A stretch of DNA of 64,000 bases, taken from the NCBI RefSeq assembly GCF_030297555.1, contig NZ_AP028136.1, positions 1,302,001-1,366,000 of the forward strand, written 5' to 3'. The notes beneath the pieces are model-generated. The model was not told the origin of the DNA. It saw only the letters and a program-made list of their open reading frames with translations, and ran no database searches. Source of the DNA: Polynucleobacter sp. HIN5 (GTDB taxonomy: Bacteria; Pseudomonadota; Gammaproteobacteria; Burkholderiales; Burkholderiaceae). Shown in pieces: positions 1 to 8,870 of this stretch. Both the position numbers and the translations under genes were made by a program. The stretch's first letter is position 1. Every line of letters starts with the position of its first letter.

Positions 1-357
1 TTGCAAGATCACCTGCTTGGCTGCTTGGGCGCCAATCCGGCCAAAGGCTAAGGATTCGATTTGCTCTTCAATGTAATCACCGGTCTCAATATCGGAGATT
101 TGCTCTTTGGCCTCAAATTGCAAAATTTCCTTATCGGGCTCTTGTAAACCAGCCTCATCAGGGACAACTAACCAACGTCGGAAGGTCTCGTACTCACCGC
201 TGGTGCGATCAATCGAAACCCGAATATCAACATCTTCGGTATACCGTTTCTTCGTTGCCGAGGCAAGCGCCAACTCAAGCGCTTCAAACACGATCTCACG
301 ATCAACATTTTTTTCACGGGCCAGGGCTTCTGCCAACATGAGAACTTCACGACTCAT
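1..357 (-). CDS. nusA: Transcription termination/antitermination factor NusA (N-terminal part, cut by window edge)
   Basis: Only the first 119 codons are inside the window. They begin [17 protein letters not shown] and read as the NusA N-terminal RNA-polymerase-binding domain, followed by the typical alternating beta region with [10 protein letters not shown] and GEYETFRRW. The S1 and KH domains lie beyond the left edge. The ATG at 357 overlaps the rimP stop by four bases (ATGA), so the two are translationally coupled in the classic rimP-nusA-infB order. NusA binds RNA polymerase and modulates pausing and Rho-dependent or intrinsic termination. Identification rests on sequence and on gene order; I am sure of it. 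Confidence 0.95.
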   Translation of the reverse strand, partial: MSREVLMLAEALAREKNVDREIVFEALELALASATKKRYTEDVDIRVSIDRTSGEYETFRRWLVVPDEAGLQEPDKEILQFEAKEQISDIETGDYIEEQIESLAFGRIGAQAAKQVILQ

Positions 358-845
358 GATTTTCTTCCTTTGAAATCAATAACAGGGACCAAACGAGCTT
401 TTTCTACTTCAGACAAACTAAATTCCAGTTCGGCCGGAGATCCATCACTCGCCTCAAATAACAAACTAAACTTTGCATCCGGTGTGTTGATAGCCCCAGA
501 TGTTAGGCCTTGCAACACTCCTTTAAAATTCTTTCGATTACCTACTGCAATTCGCAACTTCAGCTCAATCTCTAAACCTGCGAACCGAATAAAATCATCA
601 CCGGTCTTAATTGGCCGATCTAACCCGGGTGACGAGATCTCGAGTCGCTCGTACGGCACGTTCTCAACCGCGAAGGTGTAGGTCAACTGATGACTCACCT
701 TCTCGCAATCCTCAACAGTAATCATGCGCTCATAGTCGGGATTCTCAATCGTGACTCGCAATAAACCACGGCCTTCCCGCTCGATATCAACGAGCGAGTA
801 GCCCAAATTGCGCACCTCGGCAGAAATAATCTGCTGTTCCTTCAC
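354..845 (-). CDS. rimP: Ribosome maturation factor RimP
   Basis: RimP assists maturation of the 30S subunit. The protein shows the family core with [21 protein letters not shown] and the strongly conserved [13 protein letters not shown] motif, and ends VIDFKGRKS as in related betaproteobacteria. An ATG lies further upstream at 863. I prefer the GTG at 845 because GGGGAAG sits just upstream as a ribosome-binding site and the product then begins at [10 protein letters not shown], matching the usual N-terminus and giving 163 residues. It is the first gene of the rimP-nusA operon, and its stop overlaps the nusA start. The promoter should lie between 846 and the rluB terminator near 900. Confidence 0.93.
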   Translation of the reverse strand: MKEQQIISAEVRNLGYSLVDIEREGRGLLRVTIENPDYERMITVEDCEKVSHQLTYTFAVENVPYERLEISSPGLDRPIKTGDDFIRFAGLEIELKLRIAVGNRKNFKGVLQGLTSGAINTPDAKFSLLFEASDGSPAELEFSLSEVEKARLVPVIDFKGRKS

Positions 846-898
846 ATCTTCCCCACAAATCAACCGCTGTTATAAAACCGCATTTACAACGCATTTGG

Positions 899-926
899 CA
901 AAAAAAAATGGGCTTACAAGCCCATA
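899..926 (-). terminator. Rho-independent terminator of rluB
   Basis: On the minus strand, ATGGGCTTGTAAGCCCAT forms a hairpin (arms TGGGCT/AGCCCA, loop TGTA) and is followed directly by about nine T residues. It lies about 95 bases downstream of the rluB stop and just upstream of rimP, so it separates the two transcription units. Confidence 0.85.
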
Positions 927-1019
927 TTCCTCATTACCAGAACAGGCCAGCTTACGTTGATGTCAACATCAGCCGGTGTATGTGTGGATTATACCTGATT
1001 CAGAAAAATCACTGAGAAA

Positions 1020-2675
1020 TCAGAAACTTTCGCCTGAATTTCGGGGCTTGCGAGGGCCCTTGAACGGCTTACCCTTATTGGGTCGCCGCTGACCCCCCGT
1101 GCCATTGCCCGCTGGGGCGCTAAAGCCGCTGGCATGATGAACCTTTTGACCCTTCGAGCGGGGAGAGCCCGGTTTGCCTCCTTTGGAGTGCGAGGGTTTT
1201 TGCCCAAAGCCACCACGCCCTCCGCCACCATTTGCGCCTCGACCTTGACCGGGTAAGTGCGATACCCCATGTCCATGGTGAGTGGCTAGCGTGAGCGCCT
1301 CCTTGGATCCCCAATACGACACCGAGGTTTGCATTGGATCAGGCTGAAAGTTGGGATCGCTCGCCGGGTCCATTCGCGATGATCGACCCTGAGACTGACC
1401 CTTATCTTTTGCCATGTTTTGGGGCAGCTTCAGACCAGCCATACGCATCAGCTGCGCCACGCTCTCCATGGGCACTTCTTCCCACTTCCCGCGACGCAAA
1501 CGTGGTGGCAACATAAAAATGCCATAACGGGTTCGAATTAGACGTGACACCACATGACCAGTTGCCTCAAACATCCGACGCACTTCGCGATTACGTCCTT
1601 CGGTCAATGCAACCGAGTACCAACGATTCGCGCCATCACCACCGCCTTGACTCAAGCGCAAGAAACGCGCTTGTCCATCATCCAGCGTGATACCTGTTTT
1701 TAATTGTTCGGCAGACTCAGCCGATAGCTCACCCAAAATACGCACTGCGTATTCACGCTCAACTCCATAGCGTGGGTGCATCAAGCGATTGGCGAGTTCA
1801 CCCGAGGTCGTGAAGAGTAACAATCCCTCGGTGTTGAAATCCAAACGGCCCACAGCAATCCAGCGACCTTGGCGCGGTTTTGGTAAGCGATCAAACACGC
1901 TGGGTCGCCCTTCGGGGTCAGCCTGACTCACAATTTCTCCAGCGGGCTTGTGATACAGAATCACACGAGGTGGTTTTGTTGGGATCTTGCGGTGCACGAC
2001 CTTACCGTTGATGCGAACAATATCGCTCGGGCCAACACGCTGTCCAATATGGGCCGGCATACTGTTCACTGACACACGACCTTGAATAATCAGGTCTTCC
2101 ATCTCACGACGTGATCCCATTCCTGCGTCAGCCAAAACCTTGTGAAGCTTAACCGTATCCTCATCATCCGCATCATCATCTAAACCATCGAGATCCGACC
2201 AGACTTCGTCGCGCAAACTCAGAGGTAACTCATCGACGCTCGCAAATTGCAAACGCTCAAGATCACTTAAGGACTCGGGCTCCTCGGATTCTTCCTCGCC
2301 CGCCTTACCGGCGCGCCGCTCAACACCAGCCTCATGCGATATCTCTGCAGGATCATCACGAACGGCCTCAACAGGTTCAGGAGCCTCTAGAGCAGCATCA
2401 AACTCACCGGAGACTACGGCTGCAAACAAAGCTTCGGTCTCGGCGATTAGCTCAGGAGAGACTGATGCAGATGCCCTCGGATTTTCATTTGCGGAACCTC
2501 CGGAGTGACGCTTATTTTTATTGAACTTGCCTGGACGGGATTTGTTATTGAATTTATTAAACCGCCGCGGACCTCGATCTTTGCGTTGCTCAGCCCCATC
2601 ATCTCGTGAGGTGGAACCATCGGCTGTATCTGGACTCGTACCAACTTGGGAAGAATCGTTTTCAGGACTTGTCAT
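1020..2675 (-). CDS. rluB: 23S rRNA pseudouridine synthase RluB family, with long low-complexity tails
   Basis: This enzyme makes a pseudouridine in 23S rRNA. The core has an S4 RNA-binding domain at about residues 175-220 ([17 protein letters not shown]) and the RsuA/RluB catalytic motif [13 protein letters not shown] at about 275, whose Asp is the nucleophile. The core is flanked by a charged, disordered N-terminal arm of about 170 residues (K/R/N-rich, then acidic) and a Gly/Lys/Arg-rich C-terminal tail of about 150 residues, probably for RNA contact, as often seen in betaproteobacterial RluB. I take the ATG at 2675 (MTSPENDSS); it overlaps the end of scpB by 14 bases. Upstream in-frame ATGs lie deep inside scpB and are less likely. 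Confidence 0.9.
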   Translation of the reverse strand: MTSPENDSSQVGTSPDTADGSTSRDDGAEQRKDRGPRRFNKFNNKSRPGKFNKNKRHSGGSANENPRASASVSPELIAETEALFAAVVSGEFDAALEAPEPVEAVRDDPAEISHEAGVERRAGKAGEEESEEPESLSDLERLQFASVDELPLSLRDEVWSDLDGLDDDADDEDTVKLHKVLADAGMGSRREMEDLIIQGRVSVNSMPAHIGQRVGPSDIVRINGKVVHRKIPTKPPRVILYHKPAGEIVSQADPEGRPSVFDRLPKPRQGRWIAVGRLDFNTEGLLLFTTSGELANRLMHPRYGVEREYAVRILGELSAESAEQLKTGITLDDGQARFLRLSQGGGDGANRWYSVALTEGRNREVRRMFEATGHVVSRLIRTRYGIFMLPPRLRRGKWEEVPMESVAQLMRMAGLKLPQNMAKDKGQSQGRSSRMDPASDPNFQPDPMQTSVSYWGSKEALTLATHHGHGVSHLPGQGRGANGGGGRGGFGQKPSHSKGGKPGSPRSKGQKVHHASGFSAPAGNGTGGQRRPNKGKPFKGPRKPRNSGESF

Positions 2676-3291
2676 TCTCAGAACTCTCAGTGGGCGACTC
2701 AAGCGGAATGACGGTCTCCACCGTGGCATCGGCATCAAACTCAATTACAGCTTGTCCTAATGCTTCTGCGGAGATGGAGCCATCCTCGAGCATGGGCAAA
2801 CTTTGTAAATCTTTTAAACCCAAATCGTCTAGAAATTGTTTGGTGGTGGCGTAGAGACCCGGTCGACCAATTGTTTCCTTGTGGCCGACCACTTCCACCC
2901 AGCCACGATCTTCCAACTGACGCATCACATTGCTGCTCACAACCACGCCACGCACTTCCTCAATTTCTCCACGAGTCACAGGCTGGCGATAGGCGATGAT
3001 CGCCAAGGTCTCAAGCACCGCCCGGGAATACTTAGGCGGCTTTTCTGGGGTGAGACGGTCCAAATACTCGCGCATCTGCAGACGGCTTTGAAAACGCCAG
3101 CCGGTTGCAATGCTGACAAGCTCCATCCCTTTTTCTTGCCATTCCCTCTGAATCTCTAACAAGATATTCTGCAGGTCTGCATTAGCCAAAGGTGGATCCA
3201 CAAAGAGTCGGCTTAGCTCATTTACCGTTAATGGTTCTTGGGCGCAAATTAAGGCGGTCTCGATGACGCGCTTGTAGTGATCGTTATCCAT
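2662..3291 (-). CDS. scpB: Segregation and condensation protein B (ScpB)
   Basis: ScpB is the winged-helix kleisin-associated subunit of the SMC-ScpAB condensin complex, which acts on the nucleoid. The sequence shows the two winged-helix units typical of the family, with the conserved stretch [26 protein letters not shown] and [18 protein letters not shown]. The ATG at 3291 (MDNDHYKR) is chosen over the TTG four codons upstream. Its tail is acidic and Ser/Thr-rich. It overlaps rluB by 14 bases, a pairing common in betaproteobacteria. scpA is not in the window, and the gene upstream is divergent. Confidence 0.92.
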   Translation of the reverse strand: MDNDHYKRVIETALICAQEPLTVNELSRLFVDPPLANADLQNILLEIQREWQEKGMELVSIATGWRFQSRLQMREYLDRLTPEKPPKYSRAVLETLAIIAYRQPVTRGEIEEVRGVVVSSNVMRQLEDRGWVEVVGHKETIGRPGLYATTKQFLDDLGLKDLQSLPMLEDGSISAEALGQAVIEFDADATVETVIPLESPTESSENDKS

Positions 3292-3490
3292 ATGTTGTAT
3301 CAAACAGCCTAGCTATTGAGAGGCTTATTCACAATCGTCAAAAAAGGTTGGGGTGTTTCTGGACTGCGCGGGCATCACTCACAGCAATTCTTATTATGGG
3401 AAAAGGCCAGCCATCCAAGGAGGTCAAGTCGCTTGCGAAGCAATTTACACCTGTCCCTCCATTATAGGGTAGGGTCAATACAATAGCCAA

Positions 3491-4381
3491 ATGTCGCTAT
3501 TTTCTCCAAATCGTCGTGTGTTTTTGCAAGGCCTAGGTCTTGCTGGAATCGCCACCCTGCCCGCCTGCGGCTTGTTTCGTGAGAGTCCCAAACCTCCGGT
3601 CATTGCACTGGTTCTTGGCTCTGGCGCTGCCCGGGGCTTTGCCCACATTGGAGTGATCAAGGCCCTTGAGGCCCAGGGGGTTCGTCCAAATCTGGTGGTA
3701 GGAGCGAGCGCTGGAAGCGTGATTGCCGCTTTGTACGCCTCTGGTTATAGCGGTCTCGAGCTCAATCGGATTGGGCTCAATTTGGATGAGGCAGCCCTTG
3801 CGGACTGGGCCTACCCCTTTGCTGGACGCTTTGGTGGATTAATCAAAGGCGATGCATTGCAAAGCATGGTGAATCGCGAGGTCCAAAATAAAACCATCGA
3901 ACAAATGACCATGCCCCTCGGAATTGTTGCCACGGAATTACAAACCGGTAACGGTGTTCTGTTTCGTCGAGGCGATACCGGTTTAGCAGTGCGTGCATCC
4001 TGCGCTGTGCCCGGGGTCTTTCAGCCTGCACTGATTCAAGGACGTGAATATGTCGACGGCGGATTAGTTGCTCCCGTGCCAGTCCGTTATGCACATGAGA
4101 TGGGTGCCACTTTTGTGATTGCCGTCAATATCTCTTCCGATGCGAGCGCATTTAATGCCACGGGCACGCTTGGTTTATTACAACAGACCATCAGCATCAT
4201 GCAGCAGAGCATCAATCAATACGAGTTAGCAAAGGCAGATATTGTGATTACCCCTCAACTCAAGCAGATGGGGAGCGCTGACTTTAGAGCACGGAATGCC
4301 GCTATTCTTGCTGGCGAGCTTGCCACCCAAGAAAAAGTGGGTGAGATTAAAGAAAAGCTTCGGGAATTAAAAAGGAATTAA
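3491..4381 (+). CDS. Patatin-like phospholipase family lipoprotein
   Basis: A probable membrane-anchored lipid hydrolase of the patatin/RssA type. The N-terminus has a signal with RR at residues 8-9 (RRVFLQGLGLAGIATLPACG), ending in a lipobox (LPAC), so it should be exported and lipidated. The catalytic features are all present: oxyanion loop GSGAARG (about residues 42-48), nucleophile elbow GASAGS (about 71-76) and DGG (about 188) carrying the catalytic Asp. The substrate cannot be read from sequence. It is divergent from scpB; the 200-base gap between them should hold both promoters. Its stop overlaps that of the convergent NlpC/P60 gene by three bases. Confidence 0.88.
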   Translation: MSLFSPNRRVFLQGLGLAGIATLPACGLFRESPKPPVIALVLGSGAARGFAHIGVIKALEAQGVRPNLVVGASAGSVIAALYASGYSGLELNRIGLNLDEAALADWAYPFAGRFGGLIKGDALQSMVNREVQNKTIEQMTMPLGIVATELQTGNGVLFRRGDTGLAVRASCAVPGVFQPALIQGREYVDGGLVAPVPVRYAHEMGATFVIAVNISSDASAFNATGTLGLLQQTISIMQQSINQYELAKADIVITPQLKQMGSADFRARNAAILAGELATQEKVGEIKEKLRELKRN

Positions 4382-5031
4382 AGCTTACGTGGTTGGGCAC
4401 GTAACTTTTTTGCTTCCTGAATTAAGGCATTGCGCTCCGCATTGCTTAAATCATCGCTGCCATCTAGACGTCTAGCGCCATCAAAGCGCTTATCCCAATA
4501 AGCGCTTGCCAAATCATCAACCCGGACCGCAGAACCCTTGGATGGGGAGTGAATGAATTTGTTATCGCCCACATAAATGCCGACATGGGAGAAAGTTAAG
4601 CGCATCGTATTAAAGAACACTAAATCACCGGGCTCCAACTCCTCCCGAGAAATGGGCTTGCCCACTTTACTCATTTGCGATGACTTGGGTGGAAGTAAAA
4701 AACCTAATTTATCCCTAAACACAAATCGCACGAAACCACTTGCATCTAAACCGGATTGCGGCAGATCGCCATTCCAGCGATATCGTACCCCAATTAATTG
4801 CATCGCTTCATTAATGAGGACTTCAGTTTTGGTGGATACTGAATCAACCACTTGATGGGTAAACCGAGCAAAGTAGGAAGAGGCACCCTCAACCTGAACC
4901 TCTGGTTTTGAGGCCTCTTTGGCTGCTGCTTCAGCACCTGTATTGGCACCAGCAATCAATGTAAACCCGCCTAAAACCATGGCAGTCAGGAATTGAAAAG
5001 GTAAACGGATCATGTGCTTACGAATAGGCAT
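4378..5031 (-). CDS. NlpC/P60-family protein with catalytic Cys replaced by Ala
   Basis: The fold is that of exported NlpC/P60 peptidoglycan endopeptidases: a hydrophobic signal at residues 8-29, then the domain from about residue 70 with RYRWNGDLPQSGLDASGFVRF, LEPGDLVFF and FSHVGIYVGDNKFIHSP. In active members the motif reads D-C-S-G-F; here residue 97 is Ala (codon GCA at 4741-4743). The catalytic His149 region is intact. Cys to Ala needs at least two base changes, so a read error is unlikely. The protein may be a catalytically dead peptidoglycan-binding or regulatory homologue. It stands alone, convergent with the patatin gene. Confidence 0.87.
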   Translation of the reverse strand: MPIRKHMIRLPFQFLTAMVLGGFTLIAGANTGAEAAAKEASKPEVQVEGASSYFARFTHQVVDSVSTKTEVLINEAMQLIGVRYRWNGDLPQSGLDASGFVRFVFRDKLGFLLPPKSSQMSKVGKPISREELEPGDLVFFNTMRLTFSHVGIYVGDNKFIHSPSKGSAVRVDDLASAYWDKRFDGARRLDGSDDLSNAERNALIQEAKKLRAQPRKL

Positions 5032-5122
5032 GCAGGTATTCTAGCAAAACTAGGGCAAAAGGGAAAGCAAGTCAATCCCGAATATTGATGCTTAAGTATC
5101 TGTTTTATATGATTATTTGTTT

Positions 5123-6778
5123 CTAAGTCAGTTCAGCGGCCTTAAACAATCCTTTGGTGTAAGGCTCTTTGGGGTCACGAACCATGGCTTCGGTCTCGCC
5201 ATACTCAACCACCTCACCGGCTCGCAAAACCATGAGCTCATGCGACATCGCCCGAATCACCGCGAGATCATGACTAATGATGAGATAGGCTAGGTTGTAC
5301 TTCTTTTGAAGTTCACTGAGCAACTTTAAGACCTGTTTCTGGATCGAAACGTCCAGGGCCGAAGTGGGTTCATCGAGAACCAAAATTTGTGGCTTCAGAA
5401 TCAGTGCGCGCGCAATCGCAATCCGTTGGCGCTGCCCACCTGAAAACTCGTGGGGGTAACGCTGCATGGCAGAGCGATCCAAACCAACCTCCCGCAAGAT
5501 CTCAACCACTTTAGTCTCGCGTTCGCCGTGCGACAAATGTGGTTGATGGACATCCAAACCCTCCGACACAATCTGAAAAATGGTCATGCGTGGGGATAAA
5601 GAACCAAAGGGATCCTGAAAGATGACCTGCAAATGAGCGCGCATCGCACGACGCTCGATCGGAGTCAAGGATGACCACGATTGATCCAAGACGCAGACAT
5701 CACCCTCCACCTTAGCAGTTGTCTCACCGAGCAATCCCAAAATAGCCATCGCTAAGGTTGTTTTCCCGGAACCAGACTCCCCAATCACGCCGATCGTTTG
5801 GCCTTGTTTGAGTTTAAGACTTAAGGGCTTGAGTACCCGTTGGCGCTTAGTCTTGGTGAACCAATCTCGCCAGCGCATGCCGCCATTGGCAAAATTGGAT
5901 TGCGGGTACGAGACACTCAATTCATTAGCAGTTAATAGGACGGGAGCCAACGGTACAACTGGGAGTAGCTCGCGCTCAGGCTGACTGTTCACCAATTGTT
6001 CGGTATACGGATTGGTGGGGTTTGAGAAAACCTCATGGGTTGCCCCAGTCTCCACTAAGCACCCCTGATTTAAAACCCCTACCCTATTTGCAAAATGCCT
6101 CACTAAGTTAAGGTCATGGGTAATTAATAGAATCGCCATGCCGCCTCGCTCTTTCGCTTCCTCTTGCAGATCGCGCAGCAAATCCAAAATCTGGAGACGT
6201 AAACTCACATCCAAGGCGGTAGTTGGCTCATCGGCAATCAGCAAACGAGGTTTACATGCCAACGCCATCGCAATCATGGCGCGTTGACGTTGACCACCCG
6301 ACAACTGATGGGGATAGGCATAAAAACGTTCTTCGGGTTGCGGAATCCCAGTTTTCTTGAGGAGTGCGATGGCAGTATGGCGGCATTCCTCCATCGGCAT
6401 CAAAGGTTCATGCACTTGTACCGCTTCAACAATTTGATTGCCAATCGTAAATAGGGGATTGAGCGCAGTCATCGGCTCTTGAAAGATCATCGCAATCTCA
6501 CGCCCACGAATCTCCCGAATCCGTTCAATCGATAAGTCCAAGAGATTCTCTTCTTTGCCGTCCTCGCGTTGCCAGAGAATACGGCCCTGCAAATGAGCCC
6601 CTTCTGGGGTGAGGCGCAAAGGTGCCAATGCAGAGAGTGTTTTTCCGGAGCCGGATTCACCAACTAAGGCAATCCGCTCACCCGGCGCAATGCTCAGATC
6701 GAGTTCACGAACGGCATACTTCTCTCGCCGCCCAGCACCGAATGAAATCGAGAGTTGCTCGTAGCGCAATAAGCTCAT
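5123..6778 (-). CDS. yejF: ABC transporter ATP-binding protein YejF (two fused ATPase domains)
   Basis: The ATPase energising a peptide importer. Two complete nucleotide-binding domains are fused: Walker A GESGSGKT at about residues 38-45 and again at about 331-338, with signature motifs LSGGQRQRAMIAMALA and FSGGQRQRIAIARAL and a Walker B before each H-loop (LITHDLNLV, IISHDLAVI). The length of 551 fits YejF. The start ATG overlaps the stop of yejE by four bases. It is the last gene of the yejABEF operon. In Escherichia coli this system imports microcin C and oligopeptides; the natural substrate here is unknown. Confidence 0.92.
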   Translation of the reverse strand: MSLLRYEQLSISFGAGRREKYAVRELDLSIAPGERIALVGESGSGKTLSALAPLRLTPEGAHLQGRILWQREDGKEENLLDLSIERIREIRGREIAMIFQEPMTALNPLFTIGNQIVEAVQVHEPLMPMEECRHTAIALLKKTGIPQPEERFYAYPHQLSGGQRQRAMIAMALACKPRLLIADEPTTALDVSLRLQILDLLRDLQEEAKERGGMAILLITHDLNLVRHFANRVGVLNQGCLVETGATHEVFSNPTNPYTEQLVNSQPERELLPVVPLAPVLLTANELSVSYPQSNFANGGMRWRDWFTKTKRQRVLKPLSLKLKQGQTIGVIGESGSGKTTLAMAILGLLGETTAKVEGDVCVLDQSWSSLTPIERRAMRAHLQVIFQDPFGSLSPRMTIFQIVSEGLDVHQPHLSHGERETKVVEILREVGLDRSAMQRYPHEFSGGQRQRIAIARALILKPQILVLDEPTSALDVSIQKQVLKLLSELQKKYNLAYLIISHDLAVIRAMSHELMVLRAGEVVEYGETEAMVRDPKEPYTKGLFKAAELT

Positions 6779-7800
6779 ACGCGCGCGCCCGTTAATGGAT
6801 TGCTCTTGCGAGAATCAAATGCATCTCGCAATGCCTCGCCCATAAATGTCAATAAGAGCAAGGTGCCCCCGAGCATAACAAAGGTCGATACGGAAATCCA
6901 CCAGGCATCTAGATTTGCCTTGCCTTGCGATAGCAACTCTCCTAAGCTAGGGGTTCCGGGTGGTACTCCTAAACCCAAGAAATCCAAACTGGTAAGCGAC
7001 AAAATTGCTGCACTCATCCGAAATGGCAAAAAGGTAATAACGGGGGTTAAGCTGTTTGGCAAGATATGACGCCGCATAATCTGAGCATTCGTTAGCCCCA
7101 AGGCTTTGGCCGCGCGTACATACTCAAGAGCACGATTACGAAAGAACTCGGCGCGCACATAGTCGGATAAACCCATCCACCCAAATGCCGCTAACAAAAT
7201 AATCAAAAGGAGAACGCTAGGGTTAAAGATCGAAGCAAAAATAATCAGTAGATACAACTCGGGCATCGCCGACCAAATCTCAATGATGCGTTGGGTAATG
7301 AGATCAAAGCGTCCACCAAAAAATCCCATCAGCGCGCCGGTGAGCACTCCAACCACCACACCCACTGCAGTCAACGCGATGCCAAACAGAATGGATAAAC
7401 GAAATCCATAGATGAGGCGTGCCAATACATCACGCCCCCGATCATCGGTACCCAACCAGTTCTCCGCCGAGGGTGCTGCTGGATTAGGCTCTTTGGCAAA
7501 GTAATTGAGGGTCTCAAAACTATAGGGAATGAGGGGGTAAATGGCCCAGTTCGATCCATCGGTAATATTCTTTTTAATATCCGGATCGAGATAATCGGTG
7601 CGCGTCGCAAAGTCGCCACCAAAGACGGTCTCTGGATAATTTTTTACCAATGGGAAATAAAACTTACCCTCGTAGCGCACCACCAGAGGTTTGTCATTCG
7701 CGATCAACTCTGCGCATAAACTCAAACCAAACAGGATCGAGAATATCCATAAGCTGACATAGCCCAAGCGATTCGCTTTAAAGCGCAGCCATTTGCTCAC
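6775..7800 (-). CDS. yejE: ABC transporter permease YejE
   Basis: Inner-membrane permease of the Yej peptide importer. It has an N-terminal transmembrane segment (LGYVSLWIFSILFGLSLCAEL), a periplasmic stretch with the Yej-typical YFPLVKNYPETVFGGDF, and a binding-protein-dependent permease domain with the EAA-loop region EYVRAAKALGLTNAQIMRRHILPN that contacts YejF. I use the GTG at 7800, which overlaps the yejB stop (GTGA) and puts VSKWLRFKANRLG at the N-terminus; the upstream in-frame ATG lies well inside yejB. Confidence 0.92.
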   Translation of the reverse strand: MSKWLRFKANRLGYVSLWIFSILFGLSLCAELIANDKPLVVRYEGKFYFPLVKNYPETVFGGDFATRTDYLDPDIKKNITDGSNWAIYPLIPYSFETLNYFAKEPNPAAPSAENWLGTDDRGRDVLARLIYGFRLSILFGIALTAVGVVVGVLTGALMGFFGGRFDLITQRIIEIWSAMPELYLLIIFASIFNPSVLLLIILLAAFGWMGLSDYVRAEFFRNRALEYVRAAKALGLTNAQIMRRHILPNSLTPVITFLPFRMSAAILSLTSLDFLGLGVPPGTPSLGELLSQGKANLDAWWISVSTFVMLGGTLLLLTFMGEALRDAFDSRKSNPLTGARV

Positions 7801-8870
7801 GATCCACCCCCAGAGCCAAATTGGATACGGGGATCGACCAGCACATAGCAAAGATCAGAAATTAACTTTGTAATTAGGCCTATTAAGGTAAACAGATACA
7901 GTGTGCCAAACACTACGGGGTAGTCTCTGCGCATCACTGCTTCATAGGAAAGTAAACCTAGGCCATCTAAAGAAAATAAGGTCTCAATTAAGAGTGAGCC
8001 AGCAAAGAAGGCGCCAATAAATGCCGCAGGAAATCCAGTGATCAGCGGAATTAAGGCGTTCCGAAAGACATGCTTCCACAGCACCTTGTTCTCACTCACC
8101 CCTTTTGCTCGGGCGGTCAATACATACTGCTTACGAATCTCTTCTAAAAAAGAATTTTTGGTAAGCATCGTAATCACCGCAAAGCTTCCTAGCACGGATG
8201 CGGTGATGGGCAAGACCAAATGCCACAGATAATCCAATACTTTGCCAATCAGACTCAGCTCACTCCAGTTATCGGATGTCAAACCACGCAGAGGAAAGAT
8301 TTGCAGAAAGCTTCCTCCGCCAAAGAGCACCAAGAGCAATACCCCCAGGACAAAGCCCGGAATCGCATAGCCCACCAAAATCATCGTGCTGGTGACGCGA
8401 TCAAAACGCGTGCCGTCTCGCACTGCTTTGGCAATCCCCAGGGGGATCGATACTAAATAACTGATAAAGAAAGTCCAAAGGCCAATGCTAATCGAGACAG
8501 GTAGCTTTGAGATCACCAAATCCCAAACGCTTTTGTGTTGGTAATAGCTTTGCCCCAAATCAAACTGGGCAAAGCGTTTGAGCATCATGAAGTAGCGCTC
8601 AAGCGGTGGTTTATCAAACCCGTACAAGGCCTTTACTTGCTCAAGCCGCTCCGCATCCACTCCCTGACGCCCGCGATACGTCACGCCACCTCCCGAGGAC
8701 TCACCACCGACAGCTGCATCACCCTTGCCTTTGAGCTCAAGCATCAGTTGCTCCACAGGTCCGCCAGGAACAAATTGCACCACCACGAAGGTCAGGGTTA
8801 GAACCCCAAGCAAGGTGGGGATCATGAGCAAGATCCGCTTGATGATGTAGATCAGAATCTCGGAGTTCAT
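7797..8870 (-). CDS. yejB: ABC transporter permease YejB
   Basis: Second permease of the importer. The N-terminus IYIIKRILLMIPTLLGVLTLTFVVVQFVPGGPVEQ is the hallmark of the DppB/OppB/YejB class, followed by a periplasmic insert and a permease domain with QYVLTARAKGVSENKVLWKHVFRNALIP as the EAA loop. The ATG at 8870 (MNSEILIYI) overlaps the yejA stop by four bases and is preferred to an ATG 13 codons upstream. The tight overlaps throughout yejA-B-E-F suggest translational coupling. Confidence 0.92.
   Translation of the reverse strand: MNSEILIYIIKRILLMIPTLLGVLTLTFVVVQFVPGGPVEQLMLELKGKGDAAVGGESSGGGVTYRGRQGVDAERLEQVKALYGFDKPPLERYFMMLKRFAQFDLGQSYYQHKSVWDLVISKLPVSISIGLWTFFISYLVSIPLGIAKAVRDGTRFDRVTSTMILVGYAIPGFVLGVLLLVLFGGGSFLQIFPLRGLTSDNWSELSLIGKVLDYLWHLVLPITASVLGSFAVITMLTKNSFLEEIRKQYVLTARAKGVSENKVLWKHVFRNALIPLITGFPAAFIGAFFAGSLLIETLFSLDGLGLLSYEAVMRRDYPVVFGTLYLFTLIGLITKLISDLCYVLVDPRIQFGSGGGS

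Noticed and set aside
989..1276. Open frame of 95 codons on the minus strand overlapping rluB
   Set aside because: It is a frame-shifted shadow of the Gly/Arg-rich tail of rluB; no ribosome site and no family features.
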